Source: Microvirga arsenatis
GTDB taxonomy: Bacteria; Pseudomonadota; Alphaproteobacteria; Rhizobiales; Beijerinckiaceae
Assembly (NCBI RefSeq): GCF_009910705.1
Contig: NZ_JAAAXJ010000001.1
Location: 124,001-188,000 of the forward strand
Direction: 5' to 3'
DNA length: 64,000 nucleotides
The notes under the pieces are model-generated. The model made no database searches. It was given only the letters and a program-made list of their open reading frames with translations, and was not told the origin of the DNA. Positions 1-11,004 of the stretch are shown one piece after another; position 1 is the stretch's first letter, and each line of letters begins with the position of its first letter. The translations under genes and the position numbers were made by a program.

Positions 1-405
1 TCGCACCGTTACTCATGGCAGGGTGTCACCGCGTCGCGCAGATCGTCCGCGCAGGAAATCGGGCATCTCGATCCTAGCATGATAGCACAGCTTCGAGGCG
101 GGTAACGAAATTATGTGTATCGAACAGGTTGCGAGCCTGCCTTGGCCTCCTTTCGGACAACGATCCTCGATCTGCACCGTTAGCGATCGTTAGCAGACAA
201 ACCGTTTACGGCCTCGTTTGTGCCATCGGAAAGCTGACCTGCCTCCAAAGAGCCGGAACGGCTTGCCTGGAGGCTTCTCGGGGCGCCCCTGCACCCATGT
301 CATAGGTCCGGCGCCCGGCATGCGCGAAACGGGTTTACCAGCGGTCCGGATAGCCTCAGCATGGTTCCCCATCGAATCCGCCAGCGAGAGAGCGCCCCCT
401 TGAGC
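1..405. other. Region upstream of the amidase gene, no supported gene
   Basis: No gene can be supported here. One forward frame is open from the window edge to a stop at 103-105, so the last 34 codons of a gene entering from the left are possible, but they carry no motif I recognise. No tRNA-like cloverleaf, terminator or convincing promoter was seen. The reverse strand is open across this stretch only as the shadow of downstream high-GC coding sequence. Confidence 0.4.
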
Positions 406-1827
406 ATGCCACCGTCGCCGCACCGATCCGCTCAGGATTCCTCGCCCGATCTTGCCGATTGGTCCGGATTTGCGCTTCTGGAATCCTTTGCGAACCGCAG
501 CGTGTCGCCCGTCGAGGTGGCGAAGGCCGTCATCGCGCGCATCGAGGCGTACGAGCCGAGGCTTCAGGCGCTCTATGCCTTCGATCCCGAGGCCGCGCTC
601 CGGGATGCGAAGGCATCGGAGCAGCGCTGGTTGAAAGGCGAGGCGAGGGCTCTCGACGGCATCCCCGCGACGATCAAGGAGAACATCGCCACCAGGGGCA
701 CCCCCGTGCCGCTCGGCACGGCCGCGCGCCCGCTCGTTCCGGCCGCGGCCGATGCCCCTTCCGCCGCGCGCCTGCGCGAGGACGGCGCCGTCCTCCTCGC
801 CAAGACCACCATGCCCGATTACGGCATGCTTTCCTCCGGTCTCTCCAGCTTCCACCCGCTCACGCGCAATCCGTGGGATCTGTCGAGGAATCCGGGCGGC
901 AGCTCGGCGGGCGCGGGCGCCGCGGCCGCGGCCGGATACGGACCGTTTCATGTCGGCACCGATATCGGCGGCTCGATCCGCCTCCCGGCCTCCTGGTGCG
1001 GGGTCTTCGGCCTCAAACCGAGCTTCGGGCGCATTCCCATCGACCCGACCTATTACGGCCGCGTGGCAGGGCCGATGACGCGAACCGTGCGCGACGCCGC
1101 GCTGATGATGGCGAGCCTCACGCGGCCCGATCCCCGCGATCCCATGAGCCTCCCGTACCAGGATCTGCCGTGGCTCGATCTCGCCATCGACGTCAGAGGC
1201 CTGAGGATCGGCGTGATGATGGAGGCCGGAATCGGCCTCACCCTCGATCCCGAGATCCGCACCGCCGTCGAGCGGGCCGCACAGCTCTTCGCCGCTGCCG
1301 GCGCCGTCATCGAGGAGGTGCCTCCCTTCGTCACCCGCGAGATGCTCGATGGGCTCGACGATTTCTGGCGCCAGCGCGCCTGGGCGGATATCGGCGCCCT
1401 GGGCGAGGAGGAGCGCGCCAAGGTCCTGCCCTATATCCGCCAATGGGCCGAAGGGGGCCGGAACCTGACGGGAGCCCAGGTCTATCACGGCATGAACCAG
1501 ATGATGGCGATGCGCCACGCGGCGGTCGCCGCCACGCACCGTTTCGATTTCGTGCTCTCGCCCGTGGCGCCTTGCGTCGCCTATGCGGCGGAGCTCGCGT
1601 CCCCGATCCATGATCCGGAGCGGCCCTTCGAGCATATCGGCTACACGGTGGCCTTCAACATGTCGGATCAGCCGGCCGCTTCGGTGAATGCCGGCTTCAC
1701 GAAGGCGGGCCTGCCCATCGGCCTCCAGATCGTCGGCCGCCGCTTCGACGACGTGGGCGTGCTGCGGCTCTCCCAGGCCTGGGAGGAGATGTGCCCGGAG
1801 AAGCGGCCCTGGCCGAGGCTCTCCTGA
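406..1827 (+). CDS. Amidase-signature family amidohydrolase
   Basis: A 473-residue enzyme of the amidase signature family (GatA-like fold), predicted to hydrolyse an amide to acid and ammonia in the cytoplasm; the substrate is unknown. The Ser-cisSer-Lys triad is visible: Lys91 in IPATIKENI, Ser166 in the GGSSAGAG glycine-serine stretch and Ser190 in GTDIGGSIRLPAS. The 24-residue spacing of the two serines is the family value. No gatB or gatC lies beside it, so a stand-alone amidase is more likely than a transamidosome subunit. An in-frame ATG at 361 would add 15 unconserved residues and lacks a ribosome site, so I prefer 406, though its own site (gagag) is weak and distant. Confidence 0.85.
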   Translation: MPPSPHRSAQDSSPDLADWSGFALLESFANRSVSPVEVAKAVIARIEAYEPRLQALYAFDPEAALRDAKASEQRWLKGEARALDGIPATIKENIATRGTPVPLGTAARPLVPAAADAPSAARLREDGAVLLAKTTMPDYGMLSSGLSSFHPLTRNPWDLSRNPGGSSAGAGAAAAAGYGPFHVGTDIGGSIRLPASWCGVFGLKPSFGRIPIDPTYYGRVAGPMTRTVRDAALMMASLTRPDPRDPMSLPYQDLPWLDLAIDVRGLRIGVMMEAGIGLTLDPEIRTAVERAAQLFAAAGAVIEEVPPFVTREMLDGLDDFWRQRAWADIGALGEEERAKVLPYIRQWAEGGRNLTGAQVYHGMNQMMAMRHAAVAATHRFDFVLSPVAPCVAYAAELASPIHDPERPFEHIGYTVAFNMSDQPAASVNAGFTKAGLPIGLQIVGRRFDDVGVLRLSQAWEEMCPEKRPWPRLS

Positions 1828-1893
1828 CAAGGGCGACATCGCGGACCGCGCCGCCGGGTTTCCCGGCCGTGTGCCTGCTGCTAAACAGCCGCC

Positions 1894-2658
1894 ATGACGT
1901 ACAAGGTTGCCGCCCTCTATCAATTCGTTCCGCTGCCCGACTTCCGCGAGATCAAGGACCCGCTGCACCGGATCTGCCTCGACCTCGGGATCAAGGGCAC
2001 GCTGCTGCTCGCCCATGAGGGCATCAACGGCACCGTGGCCGGAACGGAGGAGGGCATCGACGCTCTCATGAACGAATTGCGGGAGGGTGCGCTCTTCAGG
2101 GGCCGCCTCGACAATCTGGAGCTGAAGTACTCCGCCGCATCCGTGATGCCGTTCAGGCGCATGAAGGTGCGGCTCAAGAAGGAAATCGTGACGCTCGGCG
2201 ACCCCCAGACCGATCCTCTGCGCCGGGTCGGCACCTATGTCTCGCCCGCAGAGTGGAACAGGCTCCTGGACGAGCCCGGGATCGTGCTCCTCGATACCCG
2301 CAACGACTTCGAGGTCGCGATGGGAACCTTCGAGGGTGCGGTCGATCCCCGGATCAAGCGCTTCAGCGAGTTCAAGGACTTCGTCAGGAACGAGCTCGAT
2401 CCCAAGCGGCACCGGAAGGTCGCCATGTTCTGCACCGGCGGCATCCGCTGCGAGAAGGCGAGCGCCTACATGCTGAACCAGGGCTTCGAGGAGGTCTTCC
2501 ACCTGAAGGGAGGCATCCTCAAATACCTGGAGGATGTGCCGGAGGCCGAGAGCCGGTGGAGGGGCGAGTGCTTCGTGTTCGACGAGCGCGTCGCCTTAGG
2601 CCATGGGCTCGCCGAGCGTTCCGGCGAGGCAGGGGAGCCCGCTGATGACCGATCCTGA
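1894..2658 (+). CDS. trhO: tRNA uridine(34) hydroxylase, rhodanese-like (TrhO/YceA)
   Basis: A 254-residue protein of the TrhO (YceA) family, which hydroxylates the wobble uridine of certain tRNAs in an oxygen-dependent, prephenate-independent route to 5-hydroxyuridine. The N-terminal acylphosphatase-like domain holds the family motif HEGINGT (residues 41-47). The rhodanese domain spans about residues 115-220, with the active loop CTGGIRC at 180-186, where Cys180 is the expected catalytic cysteine. It starts 66 bases after the amidase gene and overlaps slyX by 14 bases, suggesting cotranscription. Domain order and length are normal for the family. Confidence 0.93.
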   Translation: MTYKVAALYQFVPLPDFREIKDPLHRICLDLGIKGTLLLAHEGINGTVAGTEEGIDALMNELREGALFRGRLDNLELKYSAASVMPFRRMKVRLKKEIVTLGDPQTDPLRRVGTYVSPAEWNRLLDEPGIVLLDTRNDFEVAMGTFEGAVDPRIKRFSEFKDFVRNELDPKRHRKVAMFCTGGIRCEKASAYMLNQGFEEVFHLKGGILKYLEDVPEAESRWRGECFVFDERVALGHGLAERSGEAGEPADDRS

Positions 2659-2866
2659 TTCCCTCAGCAGCCGCATCGAAGCCCTGGAGGTGCGCGTCGC
2701 CTACCAGGACAAGGTGATCGACGAGCTGAACCAGGCCGTCATCGACCAGTGGAAGAAGATCGACGCCCTCAGGCGCCACCTCGCCGAGGTGCTGGATCGC
2801 GTCCAGGAGGTCGAGGACAGCGCCGGCAGCCCGGCCGCGCCCGAGCCCCCGCCGCCGCATTACTAG
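2645..2866 (+). CDS. slyX: SlyX family protein
   Basis: A 73-residue, mostly helical protein. Residues 5-60 form a heptad-patterned coiled coil ([20 protein letters not shown], with hydrophobic a/d positions), followed by a proline-rich tail ending PPPPHY, the usual SlyX ending. SlyX has no settled biochemical function. The ATG at 2645 is chosen because it matches the family N-terminus; it lies inside the end of trhO, so translational coupling is likely. An in-frame ATG at 2603 would only add trhO shadow sequence. Confidence 0.88.
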   Translation: MTDPDSLSSRIEALEVRVAYQDKVIDELNQAVIDQWKKIDALRRHLAEVLDRVQEVEDSAGSPAAPEPPPPHY

Positions 2867-2904
2867 GACTGAACCCGGTCACCCGGGCTGCACAGCCGAT
2901 CCCG

Positions 2905-2930
2905 GGTCGCGCCATGCTTCTGGCGCGACC
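2905..2930. repeat. Perfect 10-bp hairpin after slyX
   Basis: GGTCGCGCCA at 2905-2914 pairs perfectly with TGGCGCGACC at 2921-2930 around a six-base loop. A second overlapping palindrome pairs ACCCGGG (2881-2887) with CCCGGGT (2901-2907). No T-run follows, so it is not a standard intrinsic terminator, but the structure could stop or stabilise the trhO-slyX transcript. The rest of the 2867-3040 interval holds no gene that I can support. Confidence 0.55.
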
Positions 2931-3040
2931 GGTCCTCCCCAGGAGGGGCGGTGAGCCCGTGCTCGTCCTGCGTCCAATCCCGGATTTGCGTTATGCCGTT
3001 AGGGAATGACTGGAGCCTGAAGTCATCCAAAAAAGCCAAG

Positions 3041-3067
3041 CTGGCACCCGGTTCCCGAGAGTGCCAA
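3041..3067 (+). promoter_or_regulatory. CIRCE operator (HrcA binding site) of groESL
   Basis: CTGGCACCC (3041-3049), exactly nine bases, then GAGTGCCAA (3059-3067). This matches the CIRCE layout of 9-bp arms separated by 9 bp, with GGCAC/GTGCC at the core of both arms. CIRCE is bound by the HrcA repressor and commonly precedes groESL in alphaproteobacteria. It lies 118 bp before the groES start codon. hrcA itself is not in the window. Confidence 0.88.
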
Positions 3068-3085
3068 AAATTTTTTCCGCCCCCT

Positions 3086-3114
3086 CTTGAACGGTGAAGC
3101 TTATTCGACCAAAT
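3086..3114 (+). promoter_or_regulatory. Candidate heat-shock (RpoH) promoter of groESL
   Basis: CTTGAAC at 3086-3092 matches the -35 element used by alphaproteobacterial sigma-32. The expected -10 region (about 3101-3114, ttattcgaccaaat) is only a loose match. The placement just downstream of CIRCE would let HrcA and RpoH act together. Assigned from motif likeness only; a primary sigma promoter overlapping CIRCE is the main alternative. Confidence 0.35.
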
Positions 3115-3184
3115 CATCGATCGCGGAGGCCATGGGAGGCTCCGTTGAAACGATTAACATGCTGAATTCATTGGAGGAAGCTTC

Positions 3185-3499
3185 ATGAAGTTCCGTCCTT
3201 TGCATGATCGGATCGTCGTCCGCCGCATCGATGCCGAGGAGAAGACGGCCGGCGGGATCATCATCCCCGACACCGCCAAGGAAAAGCCCCAGCAGGGCGA
3301 GGTCATCGCCGTCGGCCCCGGCGCCCGCAACGAGCAGGGTCAGCTCGTCCCCCTCGACGTGAAGGTCGGCGACACCGTCCTGTTCGGCAAGTGGTCGGGC
3401 ACGGAGGTGAAGATCGACGGTCAGGATCTCCTCATCATGAAGGAGAGCGACATCATGGGCGTGCTGGAGCAGACCGCCGCCCAGAAGAAGGCCGCCTGA
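3185..3499 (+). CDS. groES: Co-chaperonin GroES
   Basis: A 104-residue GroES (about 10 kDa) that caps the GroEL ring and encloses substrate protein in the cytoplasm. It begins [14 protein letters not shown] and contains the mobile-loop region around residues 17-34 ([20 protein letters not shown]) and the closing motif near residues 84-95 ([14 protein letters not shown]). The Lys/Ala-rich tail (QKKAA) is a little longer than in E. coli, as is common in alphaproteobacteria. A strong ribosome site (ggagg) precedes the ATG. It is first in the two-gene groESL operon behind the CIRCE operator. Confidence 0.98.
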   Translation: MKFRPLHDRIVVRRIDAEEKTAGGIIIPDTAKEKPQQGEVIAVGPGARNEQGQLVPLDVKVGDTVLFGKWSGTEVKIDGQDLLIMKESDIMGVLEQTAAQKKAA

Positions 3500-3550
3500 G
3501 GCAAGAATCTCCCATCAGAGTCACATATCGTTACGTCTCATCAGGAGTGA

Positions 3551-5182
<1,632 letters not shown>

Positions 5183-5207
5183 TTCTCGCTCCCATCAGGC
5201 GAACAGG

Positions 5208-5235
5208 ACGGCGCCGCACCAGCGGCGCCGTTTTT
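5208..5235 (+). terminator. Intrinsic terminator of groESL
   Basis: A perfect 10-bp GC-rich stem (ACGGCGCCGC at 5208-5217, GCGGCGCCGT at 5222-5231), a four-base loop, then a run of T to 5235. It starts 26 bases after the groEL stop and fits a classical rho-independent terminator. Confidence 0.92.
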
Positions 5236-5313
5236 GCATCATTGGTACCTTGACGCGACAACTCGTTCTCCGGAAAACGATCCTGGGATCGGATGCATCA
5301 GGGGGAGAGTCCG

Positions 5314-5748
5314 GTGAGAATTTGGAGGCATGCGGGAATCGTGAGCCTGCTCGTCTGCATGCCTGTCCATGTCGGCGCGCAGGGGCTGCAGGGCAGCAGC
5401 GGGTCTCGCGTGTACACGGTTGCACGGGAGCGCACCATCCCGCTCGGGCAGCACTATTCGTCTCAGAACTGCGCCTTCACCGGTGTTCCCCAGGTGATCG
5501 TTCTTCAGAACCCAGGTCTTGGAACCATCAGCCAGGCCGTCGTGCAGACAACCGTCGAGACCACGCCTCTGGATGCATCAGGCAAGCCTCGGCCCGTCTC
5601 CCACACGGAATGCGCTGGCAAACCCATGACCGTTGTCGAAGTCCGCTATACCGCTGGATCGACGAGAGGCACCGATTCCTTCAGCTATCAGCTCACCTAT
5701 CCGGGCGGAAACACGGGCCGGATCGATGCACGGGTCACCGTCAAGTGA
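5314..5748 (+). CDS. Small secreted protein of unknown function
   Basis: A 144-residue protein I do not recognise. The start is taken as GTG at 5314 because gggggagag lies five bases upstream and the product then begins with a positively charged segment (VRIWRH), a hydrophobic core and a plausible signal-peptidase site after VGAQG. An in-frame ATG at 5293 lies upstream of that ribosome site. The mature part has two cysteines (in QNCAF and TECAGK) that could form a disulfide, and a beta-rich, Ig-like C-terminus (DSFSYQLTYPGG then IDARVTVK). Export to the periplasm or outside is inferred. It follows the groEL terminator, so it should have its own promoter; no partner gene is evident. Confidence 0.6.
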   Translation: MRIWRHAGIVSLLVCMPVHVGAQGLQGSSGSRVYTVARERTIPLGQHYSSQNCAFTGVPQVIVLQNPGLGTISQAVVQTTVETTPLDASGKPRPVSHTECAGKPMTVVEVRYTAGSTRGTDSFSYQLTYPGGNTGRIDARVTVK

Positions 5749-7312
<1,564 letters not shown>

Positions 7313-7335
7313 TCATATCCGGCTTTGTCCCAGGG

Positions 7336-7373
7336 ACCCGGCGTCGAGAGGCTCGATGCCGGGTCTTGCTTTG
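7336..7373 (+). terminator. Terminator after the TRAP receptor gene
   Basis: A 13-bp stem with one G-T wobble (ACCCGGCGTCGAG at 7336-7348, CTCGATGCCGGGT at 7352-7364) and a three-base loop, followed by a T-rich stretch (cttgcttt). It starts 24 bases after the TRAP stop codon, so rho-independent termination is likely. Confidence 0.75.
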
Positions 7374-7490
7374 GCTGCATCCCATGCATGGCTCGATTGC
7401 GGGAACGGGCAGCTCTTTGACTTGCGCAGCGGAGGCGCAGACCTGATCTGTTGGATCGGCGCTCCTGCCAGACGCTTTCCAAGGAAGCCC

Positions 7491-8489
7491 ATGCCGCCCT
7501 TCTCCGTTCTCGACCTCGCGCCCGTGCCCGAGGGCTTCACCCCGGCCGATGCCCTGCGCAATACGCTCGATCTGGCGCAGCACGCCGAAGCCTGGGGCTA
7601 CAACCGCTTCTGGCTCGCCGAGCACCACAACATGGTGGGCATCGCCAGCGCGGCGACGAGCGTGGTGATCGGCCATGTGGCCGCGGGCACCCGGACGATC
7701 CGGGTGGGCGCGGGCGGGATCATGCTGCCGAACCATTCGCCGCTGGTGATCGCCGAGCAGTTCGGCACCCTGGAGGCCCTGCATCCGGGGCGCATCGATC
7801 TCGGTCTCGGCCGGGCGCCCGGCACCGACCAGCGGACGCTGCGGGCCCTGCGCCGCGATCCCACCGCCGCCGATACCTTCCCGCAGGACGTGCTGGAGCT
7901 GCAGGCGCTTTTGGGGCCCGTTCAGCCGGATCAGGCGATCCAGGCCGTGCCGGGGGCAGGCTCCGACGTGCCCCTCTGGATCCTGGGCTCCAGCCTCTTC
8001 GGGGCGCAGCTTGCGGCCATGCTGGGCCTGCCCTATGCCTTCGCCTCTCACTTCGCGCCGGGTGCCCTGATGCAGGCGCTGCAGGTCTATCGGGAGCGCT
8101 TCCAGCCCTCGGCCCAGCTCGACCAGCCCTATGCGATGGTCGGGGTCAACGTGATCGCGGCCGACACGGACGAGGAGGCGCGCCGTCTCTTCACATCGGC
8201 GCAGCAATCCTTCACCAACCTGTTCCGCGGCGCCCGCGGCAAGCTCCAGCCGCCCATCGACGACATCGAGAGCTACTGGACGCCGCAGGAGAAGGCGCAG
8301 GCCATGTCCATGCTCTCCTGCTCCTTCGTCGGCTCCGCGCAGACCGTGCGCGCGGGGCTGGAAGGATTCATCGCCCAGACCGGCGCGGACGAGCTGATCG
8401 TCGCCGCCGCGATCTACGACCACGGCAAGCGCCTGCGCTCCTACGAGATCCTCGCGGATGTGTGGAAGGCGATGAGCAAGGCGGCTTAG
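7491..8489 (+). CDS. LLM-class flavin-dependent oxidoreductase (luciferase-like)
   Basis: A 332-residue protein of the bacterial luciferase-like monooxygenase superfamily, expected to use reduced FMN (or F420 in other lineages) on an unknown substrate. The family start [11 protein letters not shown], the AEHHNM motif near residues 43-48, and the segments [20 protein letters not shown] and [13 protein letters not shown] are characteristic of the group containing E. coli YhbW. The ATG at 7491 has an aaggaag ribosome site; the longer frame back to 7356 runs through the preceding terminator and is rejected. It appears monocistronic, ending 20 bases before a palindromic repeat. Confidence 0.88.
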   Translation: MPPFSVLDLAPVPEGFTPADALRNTLDLAQHAEAWGYNRFWLAEHHNMVGIASAATSVVIGHVAAGTRTIRVGAGGIMLPNHSPLVIAEQFGTLEALHPGRIDLGLGRAPGTDQRTLRALRRDPTAADTFPQDVLELQALLGPVQPDQAIQAVPGAGSDVPLWILGSSLFGAQLAAMLGLPYAFASHFAPGALMQALQVYRERFQPSAQLDQPYAMVGVNVIAADTDEEARRLFTSAQQSFTNLFRGARGKLQPPIDDIESYWTPQEKAQAMSMLSCSFVGSAQTVRAGLEGFIAQTGADELIVAAAIYDHGKRLRSYEILADVWKAMSKAA

Positions 8490-8509
8490 AACGCTCGACA
8501 ACTCTCCTC

Positions 8510-8612
8510 CCTCATCCTGAGGAGCAGACGAAGCCTGCGTCTCGAAGGAGTTTCCAGAGAGCACTGGAGGCTCCTTCGAGACGGTCGCTCAAGCGACCTC
8601 CTCAGGATGAGG
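8510..8612. repeat. Dispersed palindromic repeat, family 1, copy A
   Basis: A 103-bp element. Outer 15-bp perfect arms (CCTCATCCTGAGGAG 8510-8524; its complement 8598-8612) enclose inner 11-bp arms (TCTCGAAGGAG 8540-8550; its complement 8571-8581) and a 20-base centre (8551-8570). Copy B, of equal length, lies at 14354-14456 in the same overall orientation but with its centre reversed. It sits between the luciferase-like gene and the end of the ABC permease gene and may act as a bidirectional hairpin terminator. Confidence 0.9.
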
Positions 8613-8635
8613 TTGAGTTCAGTCTTTTCATACTC

Positions 8636-9478
8636 TCAAGCCCCTGCACCTCGCCCCTTCAGCGTCGGATCCAGGGCATCGCGCAAACCGTCGCCGAGAA
8701 GGTTCAGGCCCAGCACCGAGAGCGCGATGGCGATGCCCGGCGCGATGGCGAGGTGCGGAGCCTGCGAGAGATAGGTCTGCGCGTCGCTCAGCATCCGGCC
8801 CCAGCTCGGGTTCGGCGGGCGCACGCCGAGGCCCAGGTAGCTCAGGCCCGCTTCCGTGAGGATCGCGAGCGCCAGCTGGATCGTCACCTGCACGATCAGG
8901 GCGCCCGCGATGTTGGGCATCACGTCTTCCCAGGTGATCCTTAAGGGATGCTTGCCGATGGCGCGCGCCGCCGCGATGTAGTCGAGGGTCCAGACCTGGA
9001 GCGCGACGCCCCGGGTGACGCGGGCGAATACGGGCACGTTGAACACCGCGATCGCCAGGATGGCGGCGAGAGGCCCGGAGCCGACGAGCGCGCCGATCAT
9101 GATCGCCGAGAGCACCGCCGGGAAGGCGAAGACCACGTCCGACACGCGCATGGCGATCTCGTCCGCGAGGCCCTTCCAGGCGGCGGCCGCGCAGCCGATG
9201 GCCGTGCCGATGGCGGCGCCGAGAAGAACCGCGGGCCACGCGATGGCGAGCGAGTTCCAGGCGCCGACCATGAGGAGCGATGCGACGTCGCGGCCGAAAT
9301 GATCCGTGCCGAGAAAGCCCACCTCGCCGGGCGCTTTCAGGCGCAGCGCGACGCGCACGCGGGTCGGCACCTCCGGCGTCCAGGCGAGCGACACGAGGGC
9401 GGTGACGACGAGCAGCGCCGTGAGGATGCCGCCGGCCACGAGGGCGGCATTGAGCGGAAGACGCGCACGCTTCGTCAT
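8636..9478 (-). CDS. ABC transporter permease, DppC/OppC type
   Basis: A 280-residue inner-membrane permease for a dipeptide, oligopeptide or related solute importer. It has an N-terminal membrane segment (residues 10-33), a short periplasmic part with the DppC signature FLGTDHFGRDV (residues 55-65), then five more hydrophobic segments. The EAA-type loop that contacts the ATPase is seen at about residues 170-195 (AARAIGKHPLRITWEDVMPN). Its ATGA start overlaps the DppB-type gene stop by four bases, so the two are translationally coupled. It is last in the receptor-permease part of the split ABC locus. Confidence 0.92.
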   Translation of the reverse strand: MTKRARLPLNAALVAGGILTALLVVTALVSLAWTPEVPTRVRVALRLKAPGEVGFLGTDHFGRDVASLLMVGAWNSLAIAWPAVLLGAAIGTAIGCAAAAWKGLADEIAMRVSDVVFAFPAVLSAIMIGALVGSGPLAAILAIAVFNVPVFARVTRGVALQVWTLDYIAAARAIGKHPLRITWEDVMPNIAGALIVQVTIQLALAILTEAGLSYLGLGVRPPNPSWGRMLSDAQTYLSQAPHLAIAPGIAIALSVLGLNLLGDGLRDALDPTLKGRGAGA

Positions 9479-10422
9479 GCCCGGCTCCGCAGGCGCGGGT
9501 CGAGGATGGCGTAGCCGATGTCGACCAGGAAGTTCACCACGATCACGAGGCCGGAGAAGATCAGCACGATGTCCTTGATCACCACGAGGTCCCGCTGGTT
9601 GAGCGCCTGATAGGCGAGGCGCCCGAGGCCCGGCAGGTTGAACACGTTTTCCACCAGGATCGCGCCGCCGAAGAAGAACGAGAGCTGCAACCCCAAGATC
9701 GTCGTCACGGGAATGAGCGCGTTCGGCACCACGTGGCGGCGAAGCGTCGATCCCCTGTCGACGCCCTTGGCGCGGGCGGTGCGCACGAAATCCGCGCCGA
9801 TCACCTCGAGAGTGGCCGAGCGCGTCACACGGGTGAGCACCGCCGCCTGGGGCAGGGCGAGCGCGATTGCGGGGAGCAGCAGCGCCTGGAAGGCCGGCCC
9901 GATGCCGGCGCTCCAGCCGGGAAAGCCGCCGGCGGGAAACCAGCCGAGCCAGGTGGAGAAGAACAGGATGAAGAGCAGGCCGATCCAGAAGTTCGGCACC
10001 GCGACGCCCATCTGGCTGAACACCAGCACCGCGCGGTCCACCACCCCGTCACGGCGCGCGGCGGCGGCCACGCCCAGGGGCAGGGCGATGGCGGTGGAGA
10101 TGAGGATGGCGAGCAGGCTTAAGGGAAGCGTCACCGTCATGCGCTCGGCGACCAGCGTCGAAACCGGCATCTTGTAGGTGATGGAGGTGCCGAGATCGCC
10201 GTGCAGGATCCCGCCGATCCACTGCAGGTAGCGCAGCAGCGCCGGCCGGTCGAGCCCGAGCTCCTGCCGCAGGGCCGCGAGCGTATCCTCCCGCGCCGCC
10301 GTGCCGAGCATGATGGCGGCCGGATCGCCGGGGAGGACCTCCAGGATCAGGAAGATCGCCAGCGACACGAACAGGAGCGTCACGACGAGCGAGACGAGGC
10401 GGGAGAGGATGAGGCGGAGCAT
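9475..10422 (-). CDS. ABC transporter permease, DppB/OppB type
   Basis: A 315-residue permease with six predicted membrane segments. The start MLRLILSRLVSLVVTLLFVS and the motifs LPGDPA, LGLDRPALLRY and ITYKMPVSTLVAERM are typical of DppB/OppB proteins. The cytoplasmic EAA loop lies near residues 210-235 (DFVRTARAKGVDRGSTLRRH). It heterodimerises with the overlapping DppC-type product. Upstream lies a 150-bp gap filled by a GC-rich palindromic repeat that separates it from the DUF559 and receptor genes, which may weaken cotranscription with the receptor. Confidence 0.92.
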   Translation of the reverse strand: MLRLILSRLVSLVVTLLFVSLAIFLILEVLPGDPAAIMLGTAAREDTLAALRQELGLDRPALLRYLQWIGGILHGDLGTSITYKMPVSTLVAERMTVTLPLSLLAILISTAIALPLGVAAAARRDGVVDRAVLVFSQMGVAVPNFWIGLLFILFFSTWLGWFPAGGFPGWSAGIGPAFQALLLPAIALALPQAAVLTRVTRSATLEVIGADFVRTARAKGVDRGSTLRRHVVPNALIPVTTILGLQLSFFFGGAILVENVFNLPGLGRLAYQALNQRDLVVIKDIVLIFSGLVIVVNFLVDIGYAILDPRLRSRA

Positions 10423-10442
10423 GAGTTTACGCGCGGCCTGCC

Positions 10443-10598
10443 CCCTCCCCCTTGCGGGGAGGGGTAGGGGTGGGGGTGGTATAGCTGGGTGAGCCCCGCG
10501 CGGAAATGTGCACTGTATCGTCCTTGTGCTCTCTCCTGCGAAAGCGATGCCCTGACTTTGCGACCCCCACCCTCAATCCCTCCCCGCAAGGGGGAGGG
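10443..10598. repeat. GC-rich palindromic repeat, family 2, copy A
   Basis: A 21-bp perfect inverted repeat (10443-10463 against 10578-10598; cores CTTGCGGGGAGGG and CCCTCCCCGCAAG), each arm itself an imperfect hairpin. Inside, the flanking G-rich and C-rich runs (10464-10477, 10563-10577) continue the pairing, leaving an unrelated centre of about 85 bases. The right arm contains the 3' end of the DUF559 gene. A diverged copy is at about 61978-62083. Confidence 0.88.
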
Positions 10599-10983
10599 AA
10601 CCCGCGTTCAACGCGGCCAGAATCGTGTCCAGAACACTCTCGATCGCAGTCATCACTTCCCTGTTCGTGAACCGGATGACCCGGAAGCCATGGCTGTTGA
10701 GATAGCTTGTTCTGTGCTCATCGTGAACAGCCTTGGCATCGTACCCATGCTGATGACCATCGACCTCGACGACAAGTTTCGATGTGAGGCAGCAAAAGTC
10801 CGCTACATAAGGCCCAATTGGAACCTGACGGCGAAAGTGCCCTTTCTCAAGGGGCAGACGTTGCCGCAGATGCCACCAGAGTTTTCTATCAGGTTCCGTG
10901 AGGTTCCGACGCAAAGAACTCGCACGATTCCGTTGCCTCTTTGAGGGCCTCTTCGACAGGTCTGTGATCCAGGCCTTTGTCAT
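10573..10983 (-). CDS. DUF559 family putative endonuclease
   Basis: A 136-residue protein of the DUF559 family, related to the very-short-patch-repair/PD-(D/E)XK nuclease fold. The expected acidic site is visible: Asp62 in PYVADFCC, then Glu73 and Asp75 in LVVEVDGHQHG, followed by RTSYLNSHGFRVIRFTNREV (residues 91-110). Substrate and role are unknown. It is inserted between the ABC receptor gene and its permeases, 21 bases after the receptor stop, with a small hairpin (CTGCC/GGCAG, 10988-11003) in the gap. The last eight residues, SLPLAGRD, and the stop are encoded by the palindromic repeat, so the original gene end has probably been replaced or fused. Confidence 0.82.
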   Translation of the reverse strand: MTKAWITDLSKRPSKRQRNRASSLRRNLTEPDRKLWWHLRQRLPLEKGHFRRQVPIGPYVADFCCLTSKLVVEVDGHQHGYDAKAVHDEHRTSYLNSHGFRVIRFTNREVMTAIESVLDTILAALNAGSLPLAGRD

Positions 10984-11004
10984 GGCTCTGCCTAAACCGG
11001 CAGA

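Noticed and set aside
190..2502. 770-codon open frame on the minus strand opposite the amidase and trhO genes
   Set aside because: High-GC shadow of the amidase and trhO coding sequences, which have clear catalytic motifs; the product is His/Arg/Gly rich with no domain.
10443..10598. CRISPR array
   Set aside because: Only two inverted arms, not direct repeats with regular spacers, and no cas genes in the window.
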